This document shows, in pieces, positions 32,765 to 40,519 of a stretch of 64,000 nt of DNA. Under the pieces are notes generated by a model. It was not told where the DNA came from, ran no database searches, and saw only the letters and a program-made list of their open reading frames with translations. Numbering within the stretch: position 1 is the stretch's first letter; each line of letters begins with the position of its first letter. Source of the DNA: DATAEE01 sp963725145 (GTDB lineage: Bacteria; Acidobacteriota; Vicinamibacteria; Vicinamibacterales; 2-12-FULL-66-21); contig CAVRXL010000008.1 of the NCBI GenBank assembly GCA_963725145.1, positions 308,226 through 372,225 on the forward strand, written 5' to 3'. The position numbers were made by a program, and so were the translations under genes.

Positions 32765-35389
32765 ATGAAACCGGCTGTATTTCTCTGCGTCTTCGCCTGT
32801 GGGTGGGCCGCCGCTCCTGCTGTACAAGCTGACGATCGCGTCTCACCGGGCCGCGCGCGCCTGGATCGACCCGGCGCCAAATCCGTGACAGCTATCTCCT
32901 CCGTGGCAGTGGTCGAGGCCGTCCCGGTCAACGAGGCCAGCGCGCTCAAGCTCGACGGCGACCTGACCGACGAAGTCTGGGAACGCGCGCCGAAGATCGA
33001 AGGGTTTCTCCAGCGGGAACCGAAGGAAGGTGCGCCGCCCACGTATCCGACCGAGGCCCGGGTCGCCTACGACGCAGCGAACATCTACGTCGCCGTCACG
33101 GCGCACGATCCCCAGCCGGACGGCATCGTCGGCCACCTCACTCGCCGCGACACCGACTCGCCGTCGGACTGGATTCGCGTCGCGATCGATTCGTACTACG
33201 ACAAGCGCACGGCGTACGAGTTCTCCGTCAACCCGGTCGGCGTGAAACGGGACAAGTACTACTTCAGCGACGGCAACGGCGAGGATCAGGGCTGGGACGC
33301 CGTCTGGGACGTCGTCGTCTCCAGGAACGATTCGGGGTGGCGGGCGGAGTTCCGGATTCCGCTGTCGCAGCTCCGGTTTCCAGCGAGCGAACAGCCGACC
33401 TTCGGAGTCGCGATCGCGCGCGTGATCGGCCGGCTCAATGAGACATCGACGTGGCCCCTCATCGCGAAGAGCGTCAACGGGCTCGTGTCCCAGTTCGGGG
33501 AGCTGCGCGGCCTGGCGCTCACGCGGTCGCCGAAGCGGCTCGAGCTGGTGCCGTACACGGTCGCCGAGCTCAAGACGGAGCCGGATACGGAAAACACCCT
33601 GGTCGACACGCTCGATCCGGGAGCGTCGGTCGGCCTCGACATGAAGTACGCGATTACGCCCGCGCTGACGCTCACGGCGACCGTCAACCCGGACTTCGGC
33701 CAGGTCGAGGCGGACCCCGCGGTCGTCAATCTCTCGGCCTTCGAGACGTTCTTTCCCGAGCGCCGGCCGTTCTTCGTCGAGGGCTCCGGTGTGTTCCGCT
33801 TCGACATGGATTGCAACGACGGATCGTGCACCGGCCTCTTTTACACGCGGCGCATCGGGCGCCCGCCGCAGCTCGATCCGGACGACCCGGAGGGCGGATT
33901 CGTCAGCTCGCCGGTCAACACGACGATCATCGGCGCGACGAAAGTCGCCGGCCGCGTCGGCGGCTTCTCGGTCGGCATCCTCAACGCGCTGACGGCCGAG
34001 GAGGAGGCGCAGGTCGCCGTCGGCACCCAGCGCTCCACGTCTCCCATCGAGCCGTTCGCGAGTTACACCGTCGGTCGCGCGCGCAAGGAGTTCGCGAACC
34101 AGTCGTCGCTCGGTTTGATGATGACGGCGACGAACCGCAATCTCGGAGACGATGTGAGCCCGCTGCGGCTGTTGTCGAACTCGGCGTACGCTGGCGGCCT
34201 GGACTGGGACTGGCGCTTCTCGAAGAGCCGGTACGCGGTCGCGGGCTACTGGGCCGGAAGCACGGTGCGCGGCAGCGAGGCGGCGATCGCGCGGCTGCAG
34301 GAGAACAACGTCCACAGCTACCAGCGGCCGGACGCGGATCATGTCGAGTTCGACCCGACGCGGACATCGCTGGCCGGCCAGACCGGCTTCATCGCCGCGC
34401 GGAAAATCTCCGGCGAACGGGTCCGCTTCGAATCGAACATCGGGTTCAAGACTCCCGGCTTCGACAGCAACGACCTCGGTTTCATCCGCCGGGCCGACAC
34501 GATCAATCAAAGCAACTGGATGCAGTGGCGGCACGACAAGCCGGGCAAGTACATCCGCAGTTACCGGTTCAACCTCAACCAGTGGAGCGGGCACAACTTC
34601 GACGGCGACCGGCTCTTCCTCGGCGGGAACATCAACATGCACTGGACCTGGCAGAACAACTGGAGCAACGGGTTCGGCATCAACCACGAAACGACCGGCT
34701 TCGACGATCGCGCGACGCGCGGCGGTCCGGGCGCGCTGTACGAAGGCAACTGGAACTTCTGGGGCTACGTCGACTCGGACAACCGGAAGCCGGTCACGCT
34801 CAACCTGTTCTCGGGAGGCGGGACGTCGCCGGAGTTCGGCGTCCACTTCTTCGATTTCAGCCCGTCGGTCACGTTCCGTCCCACGTCCGCCCTGTCAATC
34901 AGCGGCGGGGTCCGCTTCAGCCTCTACGACCAGGACGCGCAATGGGTCGAGAACCTGGACGGCGCCGATGGCCGTACGCACTACGTCTTTTCGAGGCTCG
35001 ATCAGCAAACCGTGGCGCTGACGACGCGGCTCAACTACACGATGACGCCGAACCTGTCGCTGCAGGTCTACGCCGAACCGTTCGTCTCGTCCGGCGAGTA
35101 CACGGGCTACAAGGAGCTCGTCGACGGCCGCGCGGAGGACTGGCGGGATCGCTACGCGCCCTATCCGTATGAAGGGAACGCAGACTTCAACTTCCGTTCG
35201 TTCCGGACGACCAACGTGCTTCGGTGGGAGTACAAGCCCGGCTCGGCGCTCTTCGTCGTCTGGCAGCAGGGGCGCGAGGACACGGAATCGTTCGGAAACT
35301 TCCGGTACCGCCGCGATTTCGGCGGCGTGTTCGGGATTCCCGCCTCGAACGTCTTCCTGGTGAAGCTGTCTTACTGGCTCAATTATTAG
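32765..35389 (+). CDS. DUF5916-type outer-membrane protein with N-terminal CBM9-like domain
   Basis: 874 residues with a signal peptide (FLCVFACGWAAAPAVQA). Residues of about 60-230 form a carbohydrate-binding-family-9-like sandwich (LDGDLTDEVWERAPKIEGF, ARVAYDAANIYVAVTAHDP, EFRIPLSQLRFP). The rest is a DUF5916-type barrel (VNPDFGQVEADPAVVNLS, FFPERRPFFVEGSGVF, FYTRRIGRPPQ) ending VFLVKLSYWLNY. Such proteins are widespread in Acidobacteria and Bacteroidetes; their role is unknown but a glycan or hydrolase-linked function is suspected. The gene diverges from the WYL regulator with 72 nt between. Confidence 0.9.
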   Translation: MKPAVFLCVFACGWAAAPAVQADDRVSPGRARLDRPGAKSVTAISSVAVVEAVPVNEASALKLDGDLTDEVWERAPKIEGFLQREPKEGAPPTYPTEARVAYDAANIYVAVTAHDPQPDGIVGHLTRRDTDSPSDWIRVAIDSYYDKRTAYEFSVNPVGVKRDKYYFSDGNGEDQGWDAVWDVVVSRNDSGWRAEFRIPLSQLRFPASEQPTFGVAIARVIGRLNETSTWPLIAKSVNGLVSQFGELRGLALTRSPKRLELVPYTVAELKTEPDTENTLVDTLDPGASVGLDMKYAITPALTLTATVNPDFGQVEADPAVVNLSAFETFFPERRPFFVEGSGVFRFDMDCNDGSCTGLFYTRRIGRPPQLDPDDPEGGFVSSPVNTTIIGATKVAGRVGGFSVGILNALTAEEEAQVAVGTQRSTSPIEPFASYTVGRARKEFANQSSLGLMMTATNRNLGDDVSPLRLLSNSAYAGGLDWDWRFSKSRYAVAGYWAGSTVRGSEAAIARLQENNVHSYQRPDADHVEFDPTRTSLAGQTGFIAARKISGERVRFESNIGFKTPGFDSNDLGFIRRADTINQSNWMQWRHDKPGKYIRSYRFNLNQWSGHNFDGDRLFLGGNINMHWTWQNNWSNGFGINHETTGFDDRATRGGPGALYEGNWNFWGYVDSDNRKPVTLNLFSGGGTSPEFGVHFFDFSPSVTFRPTSALSISGGVRFSLYDQDAQWVENLDGADGRTHYVFSRLDQQTVALTTRLNYTMTPNLSLQVYAEPFVSSGEYTGYKELVDGRAEDWRDRYAPYPYEGNADFNFRSFRTTNVLRWEYKPGSALFVVWQQGREDTESFGNFRYRRDFGGVFGIPASNVFLVKLSYWLNY

Positions 35390-35409
35390 GCGGGCCTGAG
35401 AGGCCCGCC
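35389..35409 (+). terminator. GC-rich hairpin after the DUF5916 gene
   Basis: A 9-bp stem ggcgggcct/aggcccgcc with loop gag, starting at the stop codon and lying between convergent genes. It lacks a U-tract. Confidence 0.5.
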
Positions 35410-35427
35410 CTCCGAGATCGGTGTAGC

Positions 35428-35445
35428 GCAGGCCTTCAGGCCTGC
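35428..35445. repeat. REP-like hairpin gcaggcct-tc-aggcctgc
   Basis: This is identical to the second hairpin at 8935-8952 and is preceded by the same tagc lead; it ends one base before the ferredoxin stop codon. Confidence 0.75.
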
Positions 35446-35814
35446 CTACGCGTGCGCGGCCGCTCTCTCCTTCGGATCGACCGCCATGAGGTCCGCATGC
35501 GCGGCGACGTGGGCCGCGACGATCGCTTCGGCCTTGGCCATCGTATCGGCGTCGCCGTTCCGGTAGATGTCGTTGGCCGGGATGAGATCCTTCTGACTGG
35601 CGGGCGTGGAGTCGTGGCTGTCGTAGATGGCGGCCACCGGGCACGCCGGCACGCAGGCGCCGCAGTCGATGCACTCTTCCGGATGGATGTAAAGCATCGT
35701 CATGCTGGCGAACTCGGGCTCGTCCTTCTTGGGATGAATGCAGTCGACTGGACAGACGTCCACGCAGGCAGTGTCCTTCGTGCCGATGCACGGGTCCGTG
35801 ATCACGAATGGCAT
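35446..35814 (-). CDS. fdxA: 7Fe ferredoxin (3Fe-4S/4Fe-4S)
   Basis: 122 residues. The N-terminal cluster region is ITDPCIGTKDTACVDVCPVDCIH, with the missing second cysteine of a 3Fe-4S site, and the second is EECIDCGACVPACPVAAIY for a 4Fe-4S cluster. This spacing matches Azotobacter FdI-type seven-iron ferredoxins, which carry low-potential electrons in the cytoplasm. The helical tail of about 50 residues is Ala/His-rich and longer than usual. It could serve the PreA-like dehydrogenase, which lacks its own ferredoxin domain, but the genes are 19 kb apart. Confidence 0.9.
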   Translation of the reverse strand: MPFVITDPCIGTKDTACVDVCPVDCIHPKKDEPEFASMTMLYIHPEECIDCGACVPACPVAAIYDSHDSTPASQKDLIPANDIYRNGDADTMAKAEAIVAAHVAAHADLMAVDPKERAAAHA

Positions 35815-35951
35815 GAGCGCTCCCTCGGTCAGGCGGCGCCCGTCGTCGGGGCCGCAACCGCCCTGATCCTACTTTGATACCGCGGCAATCTCCAAGGCGA
35901 AGCGGACGTTTTCCACAGAGTGGAATGGGCTTCGTACCACCAGGCCAGCGC

Positions 35952-36683
35952 TCAGTAAGACACCTTCTCGAGAAACAAGCCGGAGGCCGGGGCCGTGAGC
36001 CGGGCCGGCGTACCGGAGCCCTCCTTGAGCATCTTCCGGATCTCCTCGAGCGTCAGCGCGCCGCGGCCCGCCTCGACCAGCACGCCGACGATCCGCCGCA
36101 CCATCTTCCACAGGAAGTGCGAGCCGTCGATCCTGATCAGGATGAGATCGTCGCGCTCGCTGACGTCGATGCTGCCGACGTGCACCTTGGTCGACTTTTC
36201 GTCCGGCTCGTCGTCGGTGAAGGATCGGAAGTCCTGCAGGCCGGTGAAGAGCGCCGCGGCGTCTCGCATGCGCGAGAGGTCGATGTCGTCACGGACCCAC
36301 CAGACGAACGGTTTGTCGAACGCCGTCCGGCGCTTCGAGATCTGATAGAGATACCGGCGTCCAGTTGCGTCGTGCCGCGCGTGAAAGCGGTGGCTGACGG
36401 TCTCGACGGCGAGGAGGTTGATGTCGGCCGGCAGCTCGTCGTTCACGCGCCGGCGAAGCGTCTCGGGCGGGAGCGTCGTGGCGACGTCGAGGTGGGCGAC
36501 CTGGGCGATCGCGTGCACGCCGGCGTCGGTCCGCCCGGAGCCGTACAGCTCGAGCTTCTTCGCGCGGGTCACCTCGCGGACGGCGCGCTCCAGCTCGCCC
36601 GCGACCGTCCGGGCGTTTTTCTGAATCTGCCAGCCGCTGTAGCGCGTGCCGTTGTACTCGATCGTCAGCTTGAACCGGGGCAT
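35952..36683 (-). CDS. truA: tRNA pseudouridine(38-40) synthase
   Basis: 243 residues from the ATG at 36683. All TruA landmarks are present: LTIEYNGTRYSGWQIQKN at the start, ELYGSGRTDAGVHAIAQVAH with the catalytic aspartate near 52, FHARHDATGRRYLYQI, and DGSHFLWKMVRRIVGVLVEAG near the C-terminus. It makes pseudouridine at positions 38-40 of the tRNA anticodon arm in the cytoplasm. It is immediately downstream of the HD-domain gene (7 nt), likely one transcript. Confidence 0.95.
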   Translation of the reverse strand: MPRFKLTIEYNGTRYSGWQIQKNARTVAGELERAVREVTRAKKLELYGSGRTDAGVHAIAQVAHLDVATTLPPETLRRRVNDELPADINLLAVETVSHRFHARHDATGRRYLYQISKRRTAFDKPFVWWVRDDIDLSRMRDAAALFTGLQDFRSFTDDEPDEKSTKVHVGSIDVSERDDLILIRIDGSHFLWKMVRRIVGVLVEAGRGALTLEEIRKMLKEGSGTPARLTAPASGLFLEKVSY

Positions 36684-36690
36684 CCCGTGT

Positions 36691-37257
36691 TTAGTAGCCC
36701 ATTTCCCGTTCGATTCCTCGAACAATTCGATCCAGCTCCTCGACGAGCGGTCCGCCGCCCGCCGCTCGGAACGACTGCACGAGCGCCTTGTAGTACCAGA
36801 TGATGTCGTCCGGCTTGGCGCTGAAGCGGTCCCACACGCGCTCGCCGATTGTTCGCAGGTCGCGCAGGATGGCGTAGGCGTTGTGGACTTTGTCCGCCGC
36901 CGAGACGCGCAGCGCGGCCGCGTCGAGGCGCGTCGCGTTTGAAACGTACCTCCGCTTCCGCTCGATCCACGGCTCCTTGGGTGTCGTCCACGAGTCGGTG
37001 CACGCTTCCACGATGCGCGCGACGACGTCGCCGAAGTGTTGGCGGATGTCCTCCAACCGCTGCCGTCCGCCCTGGTCCTCTGCCGCGTCGTGCAGCAGCG
37101 CGGCGATCGCTTCGTCTTCGTTCCCTCCGTCCCCGAGGACGATCGACGCGACCCCCAGCAGGTGGGACAAGTACGGGACCGTCGTCCCCTTGCGGGTCTG
37201 GCCCTGATGAGCCGCTGCGGCGTAACGGACGGCCTCGAGAAACCGGTCGCTCAGCAT
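36691..37257 (-). CDS. HD-domain phosphohydrolase (SpoT-like HD)
   Basis: 188 residues. The HD metal site is seen in HQGQTRKGTTVPYLSHLLGVA and AALLHDAAEDQGG, and further ligand residues in RVSAADKVHNAYAIL. This is the stand-alone HD domain related to the hydrolase half of RelA/SpoT (as in MESH1-like small alarmone hydrolases), without a synthetase domain. A ppGpp or other nucleotide pyrophosphohydrolase activity is plausible but unproven. It is co-directional with truA. Confidence 0.85.
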   Translation of the reverse strand: MLSDRFLEAVRYAAAAHQGQTRKGTTVPYLSHLLGVASIVLGDGGNEDEAIAALLHDAAEDQGGRQRLEDIRQHFGDVVARIVEACTDSWTTPKEPWIERKRRYVSNATRLDAAALRVSAADKVHNAYAILRDLRTIGERVWDRFSAKPDDIIWYYKALVQSFRAAGGGPLVEELDRIVRGIEREMGY

Positions 37258-37319
37258 GGTTCAGGGGCTGAATTGGCGCCGTGACCTAGTCTGTCACGCC
37301 CGGCGGCTACTGTGTGCAT

Positions 37320-37595
37320 ATGCCACTGATATTCGCCCGCACCGCCCGCGAGCGCCGCCGAATCGGCGCCGCCGGCCGCACGCCCCTCGAGGTTGGTCCG
37401 CAGCGGAGCCTCTTCGACCCGACGGTCGCCGGCCGATCGTTCGAGCGCGGCGCCACACGGTTTCAGATGACCGACGAGATGCTGCAGCAGCGGCTGGCCG
37501 AGCTCGATCTCCGCCGCCGCCGCGCGCAGATCCGTGCGCGCAAAGCGCTCGACGCTCCGGAACCTGCTCCCTTGGGTCTGCCCTTCGCCGTTTGA
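37320..37595 (+). CDS. Small basic protein of unknown function
   Basis: 91 residues from the ATG at 37320 (an in-frame GTG lies 6 nt upstream). It is rich in Arg with a Leu/Arg coiled-coil-like segment (MLQQRLAELDLRRRRAQIRARKAL). No family is recognised. An overlapping antisense frame is longer, so this is only a probable gene. Its stop codon lies in a short palindrome (ttgacg-tg-cgtcaa, 37592-37605). Confidence 0.5.
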   Translation: MPLIFARTARERRRIGAAGRTPLEVGPQRSLFDPTVAGRSFERGATRFQMTDEMLQQRLAELDLRRRRAQIRARKALDAPEPAPLGLPFAV

Positions 37596-37613
37596 CGTGC
37601 GTCAAGCGGCATA

Positions 37614-37676
37614 GGTGCTCATGGTGCTCATGGTGCTCATGGTGCTCAAGGTGCCCTGGGTGCTCAAGGTGCACCG
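37614..37676. repeat. Left 9-mer array (7 units)
   Basis: Seven units: three ggtgctcat, then ggtgctcaa, ggtgccctg, ggtgctcaa and ggtgcaccg. The first three are identical and the outer-right ones degenerate. Confidence 0.9.
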
Positions 37677-37827
37677 AGGGGTCGCGCTCGGCGTGGCGGG
37701 CGCCGGGGGAGAATTTTTGCACAGCTCCTGCGTAGCCGGCAGTGCACAATTTCACCGTCGAACGCCGTAAGTTATTGAGTCGTCGTTCAACGATCCTCGG
37801 CATGGCCGGTGCTTGCCCTGTCGCAGC

Positions 37828-38218
37828 GTGCGGATAACGGATCACACGCAGCTAGTTGCCTGGCATTTGGCCAACGAACTGCGGAAACGAATAATCGCGT
37901 TCACCGAGCGGCCGCCGGCCGCACGGGACTTCGAGATTCAGGGACCAGATTCGCGACTCGAGTCGATCCGTCTGTCGGAACATCTCTGAAGGCTTCTATC
38001 GCTACAAACACAAGGAATTCGCAAATTTCGTCAGCATCGCGAAGGGATCGCTCGGCGAAACCCAAGATGGGCTGCAGGACGCACTTCAGTCAGGGTTTGT
38101 AACTAAGTCAGAGTTCGATGAGATGTGGCGGCTTTCGAAACGTTGCATGGCGGCGGTAAACGGCCTTCATCTATATCTCCGAACTACGAAGGAACCGGAG
38201 GACCGAAACTTGGGCTGA
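37828..38218 (+). pseudogene. Four-helix-bundle (23S rRNA intervening-sequence protein family) gene, frame-broken
   Basis: From a GTG at 37828, one frame reads QLVAWHLANELRKRIIAFTE and PPAARDFEI; after a single extra base near 37939 another frame continues RDQIRDSSRSVCRNISEGFY, KHKEFANFVSIAKGSLGETQ and VNGLHLYLRTTKE to the stop at 38216. Both halves match the S23/four-helix-bundle family (Pfam PF05635, TIGR02436): LANELR, RDQI, NISEGF and GSLGETQ are its landmarks. Proteins of this family occur inside 23S rRNA intervening sequences and, as Avd, beside diversity-generating retroelements, and are thought to bind nucleic acid. Neither a reverse transcriptase nor rRNA is nearby. The stop codon falls on the first unit of the right 9-mer array. 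Confidence 0.85.
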
Positions 38219-38288
38219 GCACTCTCAGCACCCTGAGCACCTTGAGCACCTTGAGCACCCTGAGCACCCAGAGCACCCAGAGGACCCC
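38217..38288. repeat. Right 9-mer array (8 units)
   Basis: Eight units of the gagcacctt/gagcaccct/gagcaccca type, reverse complement of the left array; the last unit (gaggacccc) is degenerate and abuts the stop of the TPR/EF-hand gene at 38296. Confidence 0.9.
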
Positions 38289-38295
38289 GATGGTG

Positions 38296-39438
38296 CTAAG
38301 AAACCCGTCGTGCCGGTCGAAGGATGACGTCGATGAGATCCGTCCGCCGGCCGTCGGCGAAGCGGACGGCGCCGCGGCCGACCGCGGCGATGAGGAATCC
38401 ATCTCCAGGCTCGTGCGCGTAACGAAGGCCGACGATCGCGTGCCCCTCGATCGGCCGTACCTCGCCGGTGTCGGACACGCCGTTGCCGTTGCGATCGTGC
38501 CACAGCGCGAGGCCGCGGAGCTCCTGGCCCCGAAGCTCGCCGTCCCGATCGTCGTCGAGGGCGCCGAGCGGCTCGAAGCCGTTCCGCCAGAACAGCCAGA
38601 AGGTGACGTTGCCGAAGAGCTGCAGGGCCGACCCGATCTGGCCGGAGCGGGAAGGATCGTGCACGAGCCAGGCGGCGTCGCGCGAGATCCACGTCCACCG
38701 GCGGGGCAGGGCGGTGCCGTCGCCATCGAAGAGGACGCCCGCCGTCATGTCGACGAGCTCGTGCGGCGCGGTTGCGGCGCCCAGCGGGATGACGAGCGGC
38801 GTAATCGCGCGCGGGAGGCGGCCGACCTTGTCGATTCGCGCCTGCAGCTCGGCGATCTCCGCGCGATCCTTATCTGCATCGAGCAGCGGGATGAGGTGGC
38901 CGGCCGCTTCGACCGTATAGAAGTTCTGGCCGAGCCCTATCTGGTCGACCTTCTGCTCTTTCGGCCACGCCTCCTCGATCACTCGGCGGTAGGCGGCAAT
39001 CGCCTCGGCCGGACGCTTTTTCTGATCGAGGCTCCACCCGAGGCCGAGCCTCGCGGTAAGGTTCGACGGATCGATCGCCAGCGCGGCTTCATACCAGCGG
39101 ACAGCCTCATCCAGGTGTTTCGCGGCGACGGCAGCGCGCTCTTTAGGTTCCGCGACGTACGGGACGATCTTTGGCTCCATGCCGTACCAGGCGTCGTCGC
39201 TCGGGCCGCCTGCCTTGACCGGCGCCGACTCGGTGTCGAGCGCGTAAGCCATCCCGTGCAGCCGGCCGAGGTTCACGCGCACGCCCGCATCGTCCGGCCG
39301 CGTTTGCGCGCGCGTTTCCAGGTTCCGCACGAGCCGCGCCACGGGGACGGTCTTGACCTCCGGCACCACCCATCGGGCGCCCGCCGCGGTGGAAGCGGCC
39401 AGGATCGCGATCATCACCAGGCGGCAGGAGGTCCTCAT
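38296..39438 (-). CDS. Exported TPR protein with EF-hand-like calcium loops
   Basis: 380 residues from the ATG at 39438. A signal peptide (CRLVMIAILAASTAAGA) is followed by TPR-like helices (LVRNLETRAQTRPDDAGVRVNLGRL, HLDEAVRWYEAALAIDPSNLTARLGLGW) and, near the C-terminus, two EF-hand/dockerin-like loops (DDDRDGELRGQEL and DRNGNGVSDTGEV). It is probably an extracytoplasmic calcium-binding scaffold; no enzyme motif. The longer open frame up to 40878 is antisense to the hydrolase and addB-like genes and was discarded. Confidence 0.75.
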   Translation of the reverse strand: MRTSCRLVMIAILAASTAAGARWVVPEVKTVPVARLVRNLETRAQTRPDDAGVRVNLGRLHGMAYALDTESAPVKAGGPSDDAWYGMEPKIVPYVAEPKERAAVAAKHLDEAVRWYEAALAIDPSNLTARLGLGWSLDQKKRPAEAIAAYRRVIEEAWPKEQKVDQIGLGQNFYTVEAAGHLIPLLDADKDRAEIAELQARIDKVGRLPRAITPLVIPLGAATAPHELVDMTAGVLFDGDGTALPRRWTWISRDAAWLVHDPSRSGQIGSALQLFGNVTFWLFWRNGFEPLGALDDDRDGELRGQELRGLALWHDRNGNGVSDTGEVRPIEGHAIVGLRYAHEPGDGFLIAAVGRGAVRFADGRRTDLIDVILRPARRVS

Positions 39439-39477
39439 GCGCGCGATTCTACTCGAAGGGCGGCGTAAGATCGGAGC

Positions 39478-40503
39478 ATGGCGCCATCCCCGCCGGGGCG
39501 GATGATCGATGTCGGAGGGTTCCGGCTTCACCTCAACGGCACCGGGTCCGGCCGTCCCACGGTCATCCTCGACGCGGCGCTCGGAGGGTCGTCGGTGAGT
39601 TGGGCGCTGGTGCAGCCGGAGGTCGCCCGGTTCACGCGCGTCTGCAGCTACGACCGCGCCGGCTTCGGCTGGAGCGATGCCGGGCCGCTGCCGCGGACGG
39701 CGGGCCGCATCGCCGGCGAGCTGCGGGCGCTGCTCGATCGCGCGGGCGAACCTCCGCCCTACGTCCTGGTCGGTCATTCGTTCGGCGGGCTGGTCCTGCG
39801 GGTGTTCGCGTCGCGCTACCAGGCCGACGTCGCCGGGCTCGTGCTGGTGGACACGGCTCACGCCGAGGACTGGGTCCACCCCGCGCCGAAGGAACAGACA
39901 AAGATCGACCGCGGCGTGCGTTTGTGCCGCCAGGGGTCGAGGGCGGCGCGGCTGGGCATCGCGCGCGTCGTGGGGTGGCTGGTCGGGCTGGGCGCCCTCG
40001 GGCCGGCGCGCGCTCTGACGAGGGTCGCGAGCCGCGGCGGCCTGTCGCGCGAGGACGAAGGCATCCTCGCGCCGATCTGGAAGCTGCCGCGCGAGGCGCG
40101 GAAACCGCTCCGGCACTTCTGGACGCGGCCGCAGTTCTTCGACGCGCTGGGCAGCCAGATCGAATCGATCTGCGCCAGCGCCGCCGAGGTGATGGAGGCG
40201 GACGCCCGCGGCTACGGCGACCTGCCGCTGGTGACGATTTCCCAGACGGATCCGGGCGAGTATCGCTTTCGTCAGCAGGAGGCGCTCGCTCGCCGCTCCA
40301 CGCGCGGGCGGCACATCATCGCGAAGGCGAGCGGCCACTGGATTCCCCTCGAGGAGCCGGAGCTCGTTGTCTCGGCCGTTCGGGAACTGTGCTATCGTTT
40401 CGAGCACGACGGCGAGCGCCGTCGTACCCGGGAACCCGGCATGGCGTCCGGAGACGAAGGAGTCGACTATCACCACCACCCCTCGTTCATTTCCTCTGAT
40501 TGA
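39478..40503 (+). CDS. Alpha/beta-hydrolase
   Basis: 341 residues. The fold is clear: RPTVILDAALGGSSVSWALVQ (oxyanion region), CSYDRAGFGWSDAG, nucleophile elbow LVGHSFGGLVLRVFA (Ser near 101) and a late SGHWIPLEEPELV supplying the catalytic His. It is a typical soluble esterase/epoxide-hydrolase-like enzyme; substrate unknown. The C-terminal tail (ERRRTREPGMASG) is unusual, and the stop lies 16 nt before the start assigned to the addB-like gene. Confidence 0.85.
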   Translation: MAPSPPGRMIDVGGFRLHLNGTGSGRPTVILDAALGGSSVSWALVQPEVARFTRVCSYDRAGFGWSDAGPLPRTAGRIAGELRALLDRAGEPPPYVLVGHSFGGLVLRVFASRYQADVAGLVLVDTAHAEDWVHPAPKEQTKIDRGVRLCRQGSRAARLGIARVVGWLVGLGALGPARALTRVASRGGLSREDEGILAPIWKLPREARKPLRHFWTRPQFFDALGSQIESICASAAEVMEADARGYGDLPLVTISQTDPGEYRFRQQEALARRSTRGRHIIAKASGHWIPLEEPELVVSAVRELCYRFEHDGERRRTREPGMASGDEGVDYHHHPSFISSD

Positions 40504-40519
40504 ATCGGCGTCGGCCGCG

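Larger units (their letters stand above)
37614..38288. mobile_element. Candidate element: inverted 9-mer arrays enclosing a four-helix-bundle gene
   Basis: Two arrays of 9-nt units are mutually inverted: seven ggtgctcat/ggtgctcaa units at 37614-37676 and eight gagcacctt/gagcaccct units at 38217-38288. They bound 540 nt that carry a single, frame-broken four-helix-bundle gene. Base use inside is less GC-rich than the surroundings (runs such as cgaataatcgcg, ctatcgctacaaacac). The layout recalls the intervening sequences found in 23S rRNA genes of Leptospira and Coxiella, where complementary ends flank an ORF of this family. That this element moves is inference. Confidence 0.6.

Noticed and set aside
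37828..38218. Diversity-generating retroelement
   Set aside because: The four-helix-bundle family includes Avd, but no reverse transcriptase, template repeat or variable repeat is visible.
37614..38288. CRISPR array
   Set aside because: Units are 9 nt with no spacers between them and no cas gene is present; these are plain tandem repeats.
40367..40519. TTG at 40367 as start of the addB-like gene
   Set aside because: It would overlap the hydrolase gene by 137 nt; although family-like sequence begins a little before 40520, no acceptable start codon exists there.
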